Positions 7,650 through 16,009 of a stretch of 64,000 nucleotides of DNA are shown here, in pieces. The translations under genes and the position numbers were made by a program. This DNA comes from Bacillota bacterium. GTDB taxonomy: Bacteria; Bacillota; Clostridia; Acetivibrionales; DTU013. The notes beneath the pieces were generated by a model that did no database searches, was not told where the DNA came from, and saw only the letters and a program-made list of their open reading frames with translations. Each line of letters starts with the position of its first letter. The first letter of the stretch is position 1. The DNA lies in assembly GCA_023409735.1 (NCBI GenBank), contig JAEYRB010000054.1, forward strand, positions 124,001 through 188,000. Direction: 5' to 3'.

Positions 7650-10160
7650 TCACCGGAGATACGCACAGATGCTGCGTCCTTCGACCATATTATGTGTAAG
7701 TGTAAGACACGCTCCAGAAACATCGTAAACCGAGACGACACCTTGCAGCCGCTCGGGGCAATCCCCCTCCTCTACCAGACGGAATGTTTCAAGCAGTTCC
7801 GGCCGGAACACGGACCGATTCTGTCCCAAACTGAACAGGGCGGCGTAGAAAATATTGGATTCCACCAAATCCTGAAACATATGACTTCCAAAAGAAAGCT
7901 CAGGCAAAAAGCCATGTTCGGCATCGTCATATTCCACGATCATGGAAAAGCAAGAGATATCCGAAAACCGCAGCGGCACTCCCAGCTCAGGAGATGTAGT
8001 ACCTACGCGTCCGGGACTGATAAGCATCACAGTTTTCCCCTCGCTTTTATTCCGACGATTGAGCCGGGAGATCAGAGACACTATTTCCGATTTACTGTGG
8101 TATGCAAGGCTGTTATATGCTTCTGCGTTCACCAGCACTACAGTGTCGATTACCCGGGCCTGAGAGATGCCCATGGACGTATTGCGGGCTTCAAATAAAA
8201 TGTCCGCGTGGGCGGGAACAGGCAAAACCACAGACGCAGACTTTCCATTCAGGGTGACCAGCGGTCGGCACTGAAGCAAACAGATCACATATTCTCCAGT
8301 GGATGAAAGATTGATAGTATACTCTATGTCTACTGGACATCCGTACTCATGCTGCAAAACCGAAAGGATGCGCTCCATGTCAGAAAGAAAGGCTGAGTTT
8401 TCTGTAAACCCACGGCAGGTGGCGTAATATGTTCTGTCATACTCGACCACATGGTGAATGTACCATGCAGGTGCGGAAGCCACCAGTGCGTCAACTGGAA
8501 CATTCACTAGCCGGTTGGAGGCTAAATCTAGAACATCGGCGTAATGCTGGGAAAATCGCACCCTTTCATCGGCTGTGACCAGCGTCGATTGAGTGGGCTT
8601 TCCAATATGAATGAGCCGGGGATAGTCAGAATCTGTCCGATCCACAGCTCTGGTACCCAGCCCGCAGACCATGCGCAGGATACCCCGTCCCGGATCAATG
8701 CTGCGATTCCAGTTGTAAGGATCGTAGGAGTAACCCACACCGGCAGCTGAGGGATAGAAGAACCCTCCCACTACCGACCCGGAGACACGCTGCACCAGTA
8801 CAGACATTTGCTCGTCCCGCTCCCGCAGTCCCCGACCGGCACGATATTCCAGTGCAGAGCGATCCATGGTACTGGCGAACACCGTTTTGACTGCATTTTC
8901 AAAGGCAGCCAGGCGCTGCTGTGGGGCACCCTGATTCACGCAGAAAACAGACTCATATTTTCCGGCGAAGGCGTTTCCAAAGCCATCCTCCAGCAGACTG
9001 CTTGATCGCACAATAATGGGCGATTGCCCATAATATTCCAGTATCCGGCGGAACAATGCCCTGATGCTATCAGGAAAAGTACCCTGTGTGATTCCCTCAG
9101 CCAGTTCCCCGGCCAATGCATAATATCCTTCTTCAGAATTTTGCCTGACGCGTAGATCCCAAAGTCCGTTGTAGACCAAGAAGGTGTAAAACACATGGTC
9201 GCCGATGTAGAACGAATCGTGAGGTTCGGTGCGGGTAAAAAGCTCCGGCAGAGCTCGTTCAATAATCTTTCTGGCCAGCAGCATTCCACAAGCCTTGCCG
9301 CCGATGCGTCCCGTGCCGATCATTCGGGCCTTCACCGCTAAATAGTCCTCTCGACTGAAGTTGGCATTAAACAGCGTCGCGGTCCGTGTGTCCGTGGTAA
9401 GCATCATGTGACAGGTGCGCAGGTTGGCAGCGGGGCTTTCCTGCTTGGCGGCATAGCTTTGAAAGTACCTTTCCCAACTGTCAAAATCCTGTTCGGAGCC
9501 AGGAGCCGGAACTACACTGTAGAAACGGCTGATGCCCACAGCATCGGTCAGGGCGCTGAACTCCAGTGCATGCCTATTACTGACATGGGGCATGAACATA
9601 GTGGGGGAATATCGGTTCCAGACCTTAATGGGGTGGATATACAGAAGTTCCCCTGTGCTGTAAACGTCCAGAAATAGCTGCGTAGTCTCCCTGATACGGG
9701 CCAGCGTATCAAAGGAATGGTCGCCTCGCATCACCGGGAAAAAGGCCACTGTGTCCATTTTGAACAGATATGGGCAGGTTACACAAAAAAAGTTGCCCAT
9801 CATCAGATCCGCCGCCCAGGCACCCTGAAGCTCGGACAGGCAATCAAACACATAAAACGCACCTTGGCCCACCTGTGTTATAAGATTGTGAACCTTCGTA
9901 GTAAACGACTCAAACCCCTCGTCAGGGTCGAGAGTATAGGTTACCGCATCCTTATCGTTGACCAGTGGCGGATGCTGGGCAAAGCGCACATAGATCAGAT
10001 TGCGGCCGTCCCGCTTTGCCTGTACTACGTATTTCCGAACAAAAACGGCATAGTCCTCTAGCGATGACACCTGAAAGACCACATTGTCTCCTATGCGGAT
10101 GTGGTCCAGCAGCGCATCCATGCTTGGAATACCCGAGCTAATCTTATCAAATGATTCCAT
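7650..10160 (-). CDS. KaiC-like / PEP-pyruvate-binding domain protein
   Basis: The 836-aa protein joins two modules. Residues 1-210 resemble a KaiC/RadA-type fold (SGIPSMDALL, then GDNVVFQVSSLEDY), but the Walker A GKT/S is absent, so ATP binding there is doubtful. Residues about 250-700 look like the PPDK/PEP-synthase nucleotide-binding domain: GRIGGKACG, IIVRSSSLLEDGFGNAFAGK near residue 400, and LLQCRPL near 655. No phosphohistidine (TSHA) or PEP-barrel domain follows; instead there is a tail with ISPGRVG and FGSHMFQDLVE. Members of this family are widespread but their function is unknown to me. Codon use and GC are clearly higher than in all neighbours, which suggests transfer. An ATG with GGAGAAGC upstream gives the start. 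Confidence 0.85.
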   Translation of the reverse strand: MESFDKISSGIPSMDALLDHIRIGDNVVFQVSSLEDYAVFVRKYVVQAKRDGRNLIYVRFAQHPPLVNDKDAVTYTLDPDEGFESFTTKVHNLITQVGQGAFYVFDCLSELQGAWAADLMMGNFFCVTCPYLFKMDTVAFFPVMRGDHSFDTLARIRETTQLFLDVYSTGELLYIHPIKVWNRYSPTMFMPHVSNRHALEFSALTDAVGISRFYSVVPAPGSEQDFDSWERYFQSYAAKQESPAANLRTCHMMLTTDTRTATLFNANFSREDYLAVKARMIGTGRIGGKACGMLLARKIIERALPELFTRTEPHDSFYIGDHVFYTFLVYNGLWDLRVRQNSEEGYYALAGELAEGITQGTFPDSIRALFRRILEYYGQSPIIVRSSSLLEDGFGNAFAGKYESVFCVNQGAPQQRLAAFENAVKTVFASTMDRSALEYRAGRGLRERDEQMSVLVQRVSGSVVGGFFYPSAAGVGYSYDPYNWNRSIDPGRGILRMVCGLGTRAVDRTDSDYPRLIHIGKPTQSTLVTADERVRFSQHYADVLDLASNRLVNVPVDALVASAPAWYIHHVVEYDRTYYATCRGFTENSAFLSDMERILSVLQHEYGCPVDIEYTINLSSTGEYVICLLQCRPLVTLNGKSASVVLPVPAHADILFEARNTSMGISQARVIDTVVLVNAEAYNSLAYHSKSEIVSLISRLNRRNKSEGKTVMLISPGRVGTTSPELGVPLRFSDISCFSMIVEYDDAEHGFLPELSFGSHMFQDLVESNIFYAALFSLGQNRSVFRPELLETFRLVEEGDCPERLQGVVSVYDVSGACLTLTHNMVEGRSICAYLR

Positions 10161-10391
10161 AAGCTTCTCCTATTGTGCTCATCTGCCGATTGCACCCTCA
10201 GTCCTCCGTGTATACACTTACCCCCTTCAAAAGAGATGGAATAGATGTCGTCTATGCGGCCTCTGGAAAGGTGATGAGCTTCGCGCCCTTCGACGCAGCC
10301 AATTCGATGTAGTCTGAGGCCTCGCTGAGATTTGCCTCTCTACCATGTTTTATACGCTTCTATAATGAATTGATTATACATTAGTAATGTT

Positions 10392-10426
10392 AATAGAACA
10401 AATAAATGATAGTCATTTGTTCTATT
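10392..10426. repeat. Perfect 12-bp inverted repeat, possible operator or terminator
   Basis: AATAGAACAAAT (10392-10403) and ATTTGTTCTATT (10415-10426) are exact reverse complements around 11 bases. On the plus strand a GTTTTT run follows, so it could be an AU-rich terminator. It could equally be an operator upstream of the 7650-10160 gene. Confidence 0.5.
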
Positions 10427-10486
10427 GTTTTTACAGTTATTTAATACTACAATGATTACTGATGTGAACCTTGGTTCGTACGAATT

Positions 10487-10553
10487 TTTATACTGTGCAG
10501 GAGAGCAAAGTGGAATTATTGAGAACTGAGGTTGGCAAACCCCGCAGTATAAA
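10487..10553. ncRNA. Possible structured RNA element, unassigned
   Basis: A 9-bp outer stem (TTTATACTG at 10487-10495, CAGTATAAA at 10545-10553) encloses about 50 bases with a further short GGTT...AACC pairing. It matches no riboswitch class I can recall. Strand is undetermined, and the call rests only on the inverted repeat. Confidence 0.25.
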
Positions 10554-10778
10554 CTTACAAATTAATTTTATCGGTAAATTTTACATAATACAAGCAGCGG
10601 ACAACAGATAACCTCGATAAATCCATATTACACGCAACGCAGACTTATATGGCTTTAGTCTAACAACTACACTTCTTTTTCTATAGTATCATGTAATCCA
10701 CGTTAGCTCTCAGGTGAAAGATAAACACAACAATATTTTATTTTGATAGAGGCCCACCTCAACTATTGACACAGAGCC

Positions 10779-10815
10779 AAAAGAGTCAAAGGAGACAAGC
10801 CCTTTTGACTCTTTT
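10779..10815. terminator. AAGAGTCAAA palindrome (right copy), likely terminator after yhcH
   Basis: Perfect 12-bp arms AAAAGAGTCAAA (10779-10790) and TTTGACTCTTTT (10804-10815). It sits 25 bases past the stop of the yhcH-like gene and could terminate transcription in either direction. It shares almost its whole sequence with the palindrome at 7371-7408. Confidence 0.7.
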
Positions 10816-10839
10816 TAACTCTTCTTTGCATTAATCAAC

Positions 10840-11292
10840 TTATACAGGAATTTTAACTATAACCTTTTTATATCGAGTTGGCTGTTCAACATGCAGGCGT
10901 GACTTGTGTGCATCATTGGGAAATAAAATGTAGAACATCCCTTTGCGTATGCTAAGTCTTTGTCCTGCTCCTTTATAGAAGGATATGTCATTCTGCTCGT
11001 CATACGGTATACTCAGCTCAAGCGTACTGAGATCAGCAGTTTCCATAAATTCTTCGCCCTCGATCATATATTGCAGATCAATATACTTATTATGTGTCTC
11101 AAATAAATCCTCTTCAATAGGCGTTGTCTCACCGGACATAACTGATGCATACATACCTTTGGTCATATCATATCGTCCATCTGCCATATCAGCAGTGCAA
11201 CCTTGGGCAAAAGCAAATGCTTCAGCGGCTAACGAAAAAACCTTAATATATTGCTCGGCATTTTTAATATAATCAATTATCATCTCTGTCAT
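10840..11292 (-). CDS. YhcH/YjgK/YiaL family protein
   Basis: The 150-aa protein belongs to the cupin-like YhcH/YjgK/YiaL (DUF386) family, members of which are linked to sugar or sialic-acid metabolism (possible epimerase or mutarotase). The central ETHNKYIDLQYMIEGEE segment (about residues 64-80) and the late FPNDAHKSRL segment carry the conserved His/Glu residues that bind metal. It is 34 bases downstream of glyQS and probably the last gene of that transcript. No sugar genes are adjacent, although a sugar-acid operon lies about 17 kb away. The start could be the first ATG or the ATG three codons later; the GGAG spacing does not decide. Confidence 0.85.
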   Translation of the reverse strand: MTEMIIDYIKNAEQYIKVFSLAAEAFAFAQGCTADMADGRYDMTKGMYASVMSGETTPIEEDLFETHNKYIDLQYMIEGEEFMETADLSTLELSIPYDEQNDISFYKGAGQRLSIRKGMFYILFPNDAHKSRLHVEQPTRYKKVIVKIPV

Positions 11293-11325
11293 ATCTCCAT
11301 AGTCAATAATTATAAGTACTCGATT

Positions 11326-12714
11326 TTAGAATTCAAATTTCTTCTCAAAATAAGCTTCCAGCTCTTCTATCCTCATTCTCTCCTGAGTCATTGTATCTCT
11401 GTCACGTATGGTCACGCAGCCATCATTGAGGGAATCAAAGTCAAAGGTTATACAGTAAGGAGTACCTATTTCGTCCATCCTTCTGTAGCGCTTACCTATG
11501 CTGCCCGTTTCGTCATATTCGCAGACAAACTTCTTATTCAGCTGCTCATATAGCTTGAAGGTGTCGTCACCAAGCTTCTTGGACAGCGGAAGTATGCCTA
11601 TCTTTATAGGTGCGATCGCCGGATGGAAATGCATAACAGTTCTTACATCACCCTCAGCTACCTCCTCCTCATCGTATGCATTGCAGATGAATGCCAGAGT
11701 TATTCTGTCAGCACCCAGTGAAGGCTCTATAACAAAAGGTACATACTTCTCGTTTGTAGTAGGGTCAAAGTATGAAAGGTCTTCCTTGGAATACTGCATA
11801 TGCTGCTTAAGGTCGTAGTCCGTCCTGTCGGCAATGCCCCAAAGCTCGCCCCATCCAAACGGAAATTTAAACTCTATATCGGTAGTTGCATTACTGTAGA
11901 AGCACAGCTCTTCCGCACTGTGATCCCTAAGTCTAAGATTTTCATCTATAAGTCCTAAGCTAAGAAGCCAGTTGTGGCAAAAATCCTTCCAATATTTAAA
12001 CCATTCAAGATCAGTTCCCGGCTTACAGAAGAATTCAAGCTCCATCTGTTCAAACTCACGAATTCTGAAGATGAAATTGCCAGGTGTTATTTCATTTCTG
12101 AAGGATTTACCTATCTGTCCGATACCCATCGGCATTTTCCTTCTTGTTGTCCTTTGGACATTCTTGAAATTAACGAATATTCCCTGAGCTGTTTCAGGCC
12201 TTAAGTAAATTTCCGCCTTGGAGTCTTCGGTAACTCCCTGGAAGGTTTTATACATCAGGTTGAACTTTCTTATATCAGTAAAGTTCCCGGAGCCGCAGTT
12301 TGTGCACTTAACGCCCTTTTCCTTAATGTATGCCATCAGCTTGTCGTTATCCCAGCCATCAATCGACTGCTCTATACCGTTTTCCTTGTTCCAGTCTTCA
12401 ATCAGCTTGTCAGCTCTGTGCCTGCTCTTACAATCCTTACAGTCTATCAGAGGATCGCTGAAGCCGCCAACATGTCCGGAGGCTACCCATACCTGAGGAT
12501 TCATAAGAATGGCGCAGTCAACACCTACATTGTATGTGTTCTCCTGTACAAATTTCTTCCACCATGCCTTCTTAACATTATTCTTCAATTCAACGCCAAG
12601 CGGGCCGTAATCCCACGCATTTGCAAGTCCGCCGTATATATCGGAGCCAGGATACACGAAGCCTCTGTTTTTGCAAAGTGCAACTATCTTTTCCATTGAT
12701 TTTTCTTTTATCAT
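11326..12714 (-). CDS. glyS: Glycine--tRNA ligase (single-chain, dimeric type)
   Basis: Charges tRNA-Gly with glycine. The 462-aa protein is the archaeal/eukaryal-like homodimeric class II form rather than the alpha2beta2 GlyQ+GlyS pair. Motif 2 is visible as FRNEITPGNFIFRIREFEQ near residue 210, motif 3 as EPSLGADRI near residue 330, and the N-terminus has the usual RGFVYPGSDIYGG. The start ATG has GGAGG nine bases upstream. It begins 38 bases after coaBC ends, so the two are probably cotranscribed. No T-box leader is visible in front of it. Confidence 0.96.
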   Translation of the reverse strand: MIKEKSMEKIVALCKNRGFVYPGSDIYGGLANAWDYGPLGVELKNNVKKAWWKKFVQENTYNVGVDCAILMNPQVWVASGHVGGFSDPLIDCKDCKSRHRADKLIEDWNKENGIEQSIDGWDNDKLMAYIKEKGVKCTNCGSGNFTDIRKFNLMYKTFQGVTEDSKAEIYLRPETAQGIFVNFKNVQRTTRRKMPMGIGQIGKSFRNEITPGNFIFRIREFEQMELEFFCKPGTDLEWFKYWKDFCHNWLLSLGLIDENLRLRDHSAEELCFYSNATTDIEFKFPFGWGELWGIADRTDYDLKQHMQYSKEDLSYFDPTTNEKYVPFVIEPSLGADRITLAFICNAYDEEEVAEGDVRTVMHFHPAIAPIKIGILPLSKKLGDDTFKLYEQLNKKFVCEYDETGSIGKRYRRMDEIGTPYCITFDFDSLNDGCVTIRDRDTMTQERMRIEELEAYFEKKFEF

Positions 12715-12752
12715 CTACTGCAGCCTCCAATTAATATATTTAAAGTATCAGC

Positions 12753-13961
12753 TTATTGATTTATGTTCTGTCTTACTAAAATAACTTCGTCAAGGATCCT
12801 ATGCGCGGCGGACAGCTTACTCATCAGCGGCAGGTCTATCACCGAGCCGTCTCTTTTCACAAGTTTGATAATATTAGTATCCGTGCCGAAGCCGGCTCCC
12901 TCCATTGTAACATCATTTGCAACAATAATGTCCAAGTTTTTTGAGGCGATCTTCTTTTTTGCATTTTCTATGAGGTCATTCGTTTCAGCACAGAAGCCTG
13001 CCAGTATCCTACCACCCTTAACACTTCCCAGTTCCTTTAGTATATCTGTATTCCTTTCAAGCCGCAATACAAGATCATCGTCAGTTTTCTTTATTTTCTT
13101 GTCCGATACCTTAGCCGGCCTATAATCAGCCACCGCTGCCGCCATAATGACTATATCGCAATCTTGGTAATTATCTTTAACAGCCTGGTGCATTTCCTCA
13201 GCAGTATTGATGCTGACCAGTTCTGCTCCTGCAGGCTTTTCAATTGACACCGGCCCTGAGACCAGTACGACCTGTGCGCCTCTTGAAACGGCGGCCTCTG
13301 CCACTGCATATCCCATCTTCCCGGAAGAATGATTTGTTATGTATCTGACCGGATCGATCGCCTCTCTTGTAGGTCCGGCTGTTATCAACACCTTCACGCC
13401 CTGCAGATCCCTCTTAGGGCACAGTATTTCCATGACCCTTTCAGCAATGACCGACGGTTCAGGCAATCTGCCTTTTCCAGAGGAGCCCTCTGCCATAACT
13501 CCGGTATCAGGCTCCATAAAAATATAACCCCTGGACTTGAGCTTTTCAATATTTTCCTGTACAACCGCATTTGCATACATATTATAGTTCATTGCCGGCA
13601 CTATGAGCACAGGAGCCTTAGTAGCCAGAACAGTAGTCGTCAGCATATCATCTGCTATACCTGCAGCAAGCTTTCCAATAATATTAGTGGTAGCAGGAGC
13701 AATAACGAACAAATCGGCCTTTTGTGCCAGTGAAATGTGCTTTATGTCCCAATATTCAGGCTCTTCAAACATATCCGTCACTACAGGCCTGTGTGTTAAT
13801 GATCTGAAAGTTAACGGCGTTACAAATTCCTGAGCATGCGATGTCATGATCACATCAATTTCTGCAGCTTGCTTCTTAAGCCTGCTTACCAGATCAACGA
13901 CCTTATACGCGGCTATTCCTCCGCAAACTCCTACAACAATAGATTTTCCCTTTAATAACAC
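12753..13961 (-). CDS. coaBC: Bifunctional phosphopantothenoylcysteine decarboxylase / phosphopantothenate--cysteine ligase
   Basis: Catalyses two consecutive steps of coenzyme A synthesis: CTP-dependent ligation of cysteine to 4'-phosphopantothenate, then FMN-dependent decarboxylation. The CoaC half (1-180) shows the GGIAAYK nucleotide site and PAMNYNMY substrate clamp; the CoaB half shows TAGPTREAIDPVRYITN near residue 190 and AAAVADYRP near 285. The frame is open further upstream into the tandem repeats, but I place the start at the GTG (13961), which has an AAGGAAGGTG ribosome site, giving 402 aa, the normal family length. The usual neighbour priA is not downstream; glyS is. Confidence 0.95.
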   Translation of the reverse strand: MLLKGKSIVVGVCGGIAAYKVVDLVSRLKKQAAEIDVIMTSHAQEFVTPLTFRSLTHRPVVTDMFEEPEYWDIKHISLAQKADLFVIAPATTNIIGKLAAGIADDMLTTTVLATKAPVLIVPAMNYNMYANAVVQENIEKLKSRGYIFMEPDTGVMAEGSSGKGRLPEPSVIAERVMEILCPKRDLQGVKVLITAGPTREAIDPVRYITNHSSGKMGYAVAEAAVSRGAQVVLVSGPVSIEKPAGAELVSINTAEEMHQAVKDNYQDCDIVIMAAAVADYRPAKVSDKKIKKTDDDLVLRLERNTDILKELGSVKGGRILAGFCAETNDLIENAKKKIASKNLDIIVANDVTMEGAGFGTDTNIIKLVKRDGSVIDLPLMSKLSAAHRILDEVILVRQNINQ

Positions 13962-14027
13962 ATTATCACCTTCCTTCCAACCAGGGTAGCATAGGCGGGC
14001 AGTGTACCGACGCAAACAGCCTGCCAA

Positions 14028-14271
14028 GTATGTTGAGTGCGCCAGCATGTATTTCCTTTACACATACAAATAGTATGTTGAGTGCGCCAGCATGTATTTC
14101 CTTTACAACATACAAATAGTATGTTGAGTGTGCCAGCACGTACTTCCTTTACAACATACAAATAGTATGTTGAGTGCGCCAGCACGTACTTCCTTTACAA
14201 CATACAAATAGTATGTTGAGTGCGCCAGCACGAACTTCCTTTACAACATACAAATAGTATGTTGAGTGCGC
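14028..14271. repeat. Tandem array of 46-bp repeats (five units plus a partial sixth)
   Basis: Units begin at 14028, 14073, 14119, 14165, 14211 and 14257; the first is 45 bp, the rest 46 bp, with only a few substitutions. Each unit starts GTATGTTGAG and ends with CAACATACAAATA, so GTATGTTG/CAACATAC inside every unit forms an 8-bp inverted repeat. It fills the interval between the rpoZ terminator and coaBC. Because 46 is not divisible by three, the array is very unlikely to encode a repeated peptide. Confidence 0.95.
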
Positions 14272-14293
14272 TAGACCTTTGGTCAACGCAGTT

Positions 14294-14330
14294 AAAAAAA
14301 AAGGTTAAGGCAGGATACGCCTTGAACCTT
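14294..14330 (-). terminator. Rho-independent terminator of the yicC-remA-rpoZ operon
   Basis: On the minus strand AAGGTTCAAGGC ... GCCTTAACCTT (one bulge) is followed directly by a run of nine T residues. It lies 26 bases past the rpoZ stop. Confidence 0.93.
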
Positions 14331-14355
14331 AGCCTATTATACTCAAAAGGGGTTT

Positions 14356-14571
14356 TTACTTAATTCCGCTCTTGGTTCTAATGTATGTAATTTTCCCCTC
14401 GTTTATTTCATTCATAGCTATAGTAACGGGCTTATCAGAAGCACATTTTGTAAGCTTATGCGCTCCGTCCTCCAACTGCCTTGCTCTCTTTGCAGTTGCA
14501 ACTACCAGAGTATACCTGCAATCTACCTTCTCCAATAATGAACTTAATGGCGGGTTTATCATCATATTCAT
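14356..14571 (-). CDS. rpoZ: DNA-directed RNA polymerase subunit omega
   Basis: A small subunit that aids folding and assembly of the beta' subunit of RNA polymerase. The 71-aa product has the omega signature CRYTLVVATAKRARQL at residues 18-33, then the MNEINEGKI helix. GGAGG lies eight bases before the start. It begins 24 bases after remA ends. In many clostridia gmk (guanylate kinase) stands between these two genes; here it does not. Confidence 0.95.
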   Translation of the reverse strand: MNMMINPPLSSLLEKVDCRYTLVVATAKRARQLEDGAHKLTKCASDKPVTIAMNEINEGKITYIRTKSGIK

Positions 14572-14595
14572 ATATAAAGCCTCCTAAGACAAAAT

Positions 14596-14874
14596 TTATT
14601 GCTCATCATCAATATCCTGTATATCATCATCTTCATCGTCCTTCGTATTCAGACGGTGTGCCACTGTCTCCGGCTGGACTGCTGAAAGAATTATGTGGTC
14701 GCTGTCGGTAATTATCACCGCTCTTGTTCTACGCCCATATGTAGCATCTATCAGCATACCTCTATCCCTGGCCTCCTGAATGATCCTCTTTATGGGAGCT
14801 GACTCCGGACTTACTATGGCTACGAGCCTGCTGGCAGAAACAATATTGCCGAAGCCAATATTAATGAGTTTCAT
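14596..14874 (-). CDS. remA: RemA/DUF370 family extracellular-matrix regulator
   Basis: The 92-aa protein starts MKLINIGFGNIV, the hallmark of RemA/DUF370. In Bacillus subtilis RemA is a DNA-binding activator of matrix and osmoprotection genes that forms rings. The central REARDRGMLIDATYGRRTRAVI segment (split here as REARDRGMLIDAT and YGRRTRAVI, about residues 33-55) includes the basic residues associated with DNA binding. The C-terminal 12 residues are very acidic. A strong GGAGGATTTTCA ribosome site precedes it. It sits between yicC and rpoZ in one operon. Confidence 0.93.
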   Translation of the reverse strand: MKLINIGFGNIVSASRLVAIVSPESAPIKRIIQEARDRGMLIDATYGRRTRAVIITDSDHIILSAVQPETVAHRLNTKDDEDDDIQDIDDEQ

Positions 14875-14916
14875 TGAAAATCCTCCTTTATTTTAAGGGA
14901 CACTACGAAATATCAT

Positions 14917-15807
14917 TTATTCGATATTTTGAATCTGTTCCCTTATCTTCTCTATCTCGCTCTTTATTTCAACAACATTTTTAGTTATTGCCAGATCATT
15001 GGCTTTTGAACCAATAGTATTAATTTCTCTGTTCATCTCCTGAACCAGGAAGTCAAGCTTCCGGCCTATGGGCTGACTCATTGAAAAGGTTCCTCGCAGC
15101 TGGTCTATATGACTTGCCAGTCTCACAAGCTCCTCATCAATACTACAGCGATCTGCAAATATTGCCACCTCTGCAGCAAGCCTTGATTCATCAATAGTCT
15201 GTTGGTCGAGCAGATCCTTTATACGCGCTTCAAGCTTTGTCTTGTATTCTCTTGGGACCTCTGGAGCACGCTTTGAGATCTCGCCAATAATCGATTCTAT
15301 ATAATCAGCTCTCTCAATAAGTACATTTTTAAGTCCCTCTCCCTCTTTTTCGCGCATTACTATAAGAGAGTTCAGAGCATTGTCAACAGCAATTTTGAGC
15401 ATTGACCATAATATTTCTTCATCCTCGTCATTCTGCTCAACCTTTAAAACATCAGGGTACCTAGATATTAATGAAACAGATATATCATCACGCAGCTTGA
15501 ATTTGTCCCTCAACGTCTCGACTGCACCGATGTATGCTTTTGCCAGCGGTTCATCAAAGGTAACATTTCTTGAATCATCGCTGTAGTTATAATATGTAAT
15601 GAATACGTCAATCTTGCCTCTTGAGACAGCTTTACCAACAGTCTCGCGGACCTTGTCCTCAAGAAAGCTTATCTGCCTTGGTAATTTAATGAAAACATCT
15701 GAATATCTATGATTGACTGTTTTAATCTCTACCGTAAACTCTCTTCCGTCTTTTGAATATTCTCCACGGCCGAAGCCTGTCATACTATTAACCAAAACAA
15801 CCGCCAT
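14917..15807 (-). CDS. yicC: YicC/YloC family endoribonuclease
   Basis: YicC-family proteins are RNases implicated in sRNA or mRNA turnover. The N-terminus carries NSMTGFGRGEY, and the end has the DUF1732 region (FLVQEMNREINTIGSKAND near residue 250). The frame stays open upstream, but family members begin a few residues before SMTGFGR, so I choose the ATG at 15807 (296 aa). A TTG at 15795 with a GGCGG site is an alternative; neither ribosome site is strong. It is the first gene of yicC-remA-rpoZ. Confidence 0.92.
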   Translation of the reverse strand: MAVVLVNSMTGFGRGEYSKDGREFTVEIKTVNHRYSDVFIKLPRQISFLEDKVRETVGKAVSRGKIDVFITYYNYSDDSRNVTFDEPLAKAYIGAVETLRDKFKLRDDISVSLISRYPDVLKVEQNDEDEEILWSMLKIAVDNALNSLIVMREKEGEGLKNVLIERADYIESIIGEISKRAPEVPREYKTKLEARIKDLLDQQTIDESRLAAEVAIFADRCSIDEELVRLASHIDQLRGTFSMSQPIGRKLDFLVQEMNREINTIGSKANDLAITKNVVEIKSEIEKIREQIQNIE

Positions 15808-15883
15808 TCTGCTGCTGTGCGCCAGCATGTTATTTTTTATAATTCTTCTAAGCACAGCACTAAACCAAACTTAACCAATAGGT

Positions 15884-15892
15884 ATTATAACA
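15884..15892 (-). promoter_or_regulatory. Extended -10 promoter element for yicC-remA-rpoZ
   Basis: Minus-strand TGTTATAAT (TGn extended -10 with consensus TATAAT) about 80 bases before yicC. The -35 region is poor (TTGATT at 15 bases), which is tolerated with an extended -10. Confidence 0.55.
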
Positions 15893-16009
15893 TATACTTA
15901 ACTAAATCAAATAGTGTTTTGTTTATTTTATTAATTTTCTATTATTATTACCCTTTTTCTTTTATTTACTTCTCTTTTCTCATATTTCATATCCAACTAC
16001 ATTATTGAG

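Larger units (their letters stand above)
10161..10839. other. Gene-free interval with two unexplained inverted repeats
   Basis: No supportable ORF over about 680 bases. It contains a perfect 12-bp inverted repeat (10392-10426), a possible structured element (10487-10553) and the right-hand AAGAGTCAAA palindrome (10779-10815). The GC-rich composition fades around 10330, which may mark the edge of the acquired segment. Confidence 0.6.

Noticed and set aside
7581..8198. 205-aa plus-strand ORF
   Set aside because: Mostly opposite the 836-aa KaiC-like/PEP gene, no ribosome site, no recognisable motif; open because of high GC.
11326..12752. Glycine T-box or glycine riboswitch before glyS
   Set aside because: Only 38 bases separate coaBC from glyS and no T-box core is present.
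13952..14185. 77-aa minus-strand ORF with repeated MLAHST/CWRTQHT words
   Set aside because: It is a translation of the 46-bp tandem repeats. The period is not divisible by three, so the frame changes in every unit, and it overlaps the true coaBC start.
14028..14271. CRISPR-like array
   Set aside because: Units follow each other directly with no unique spacers and no cas genes are near; it is a simple tandem repeat.
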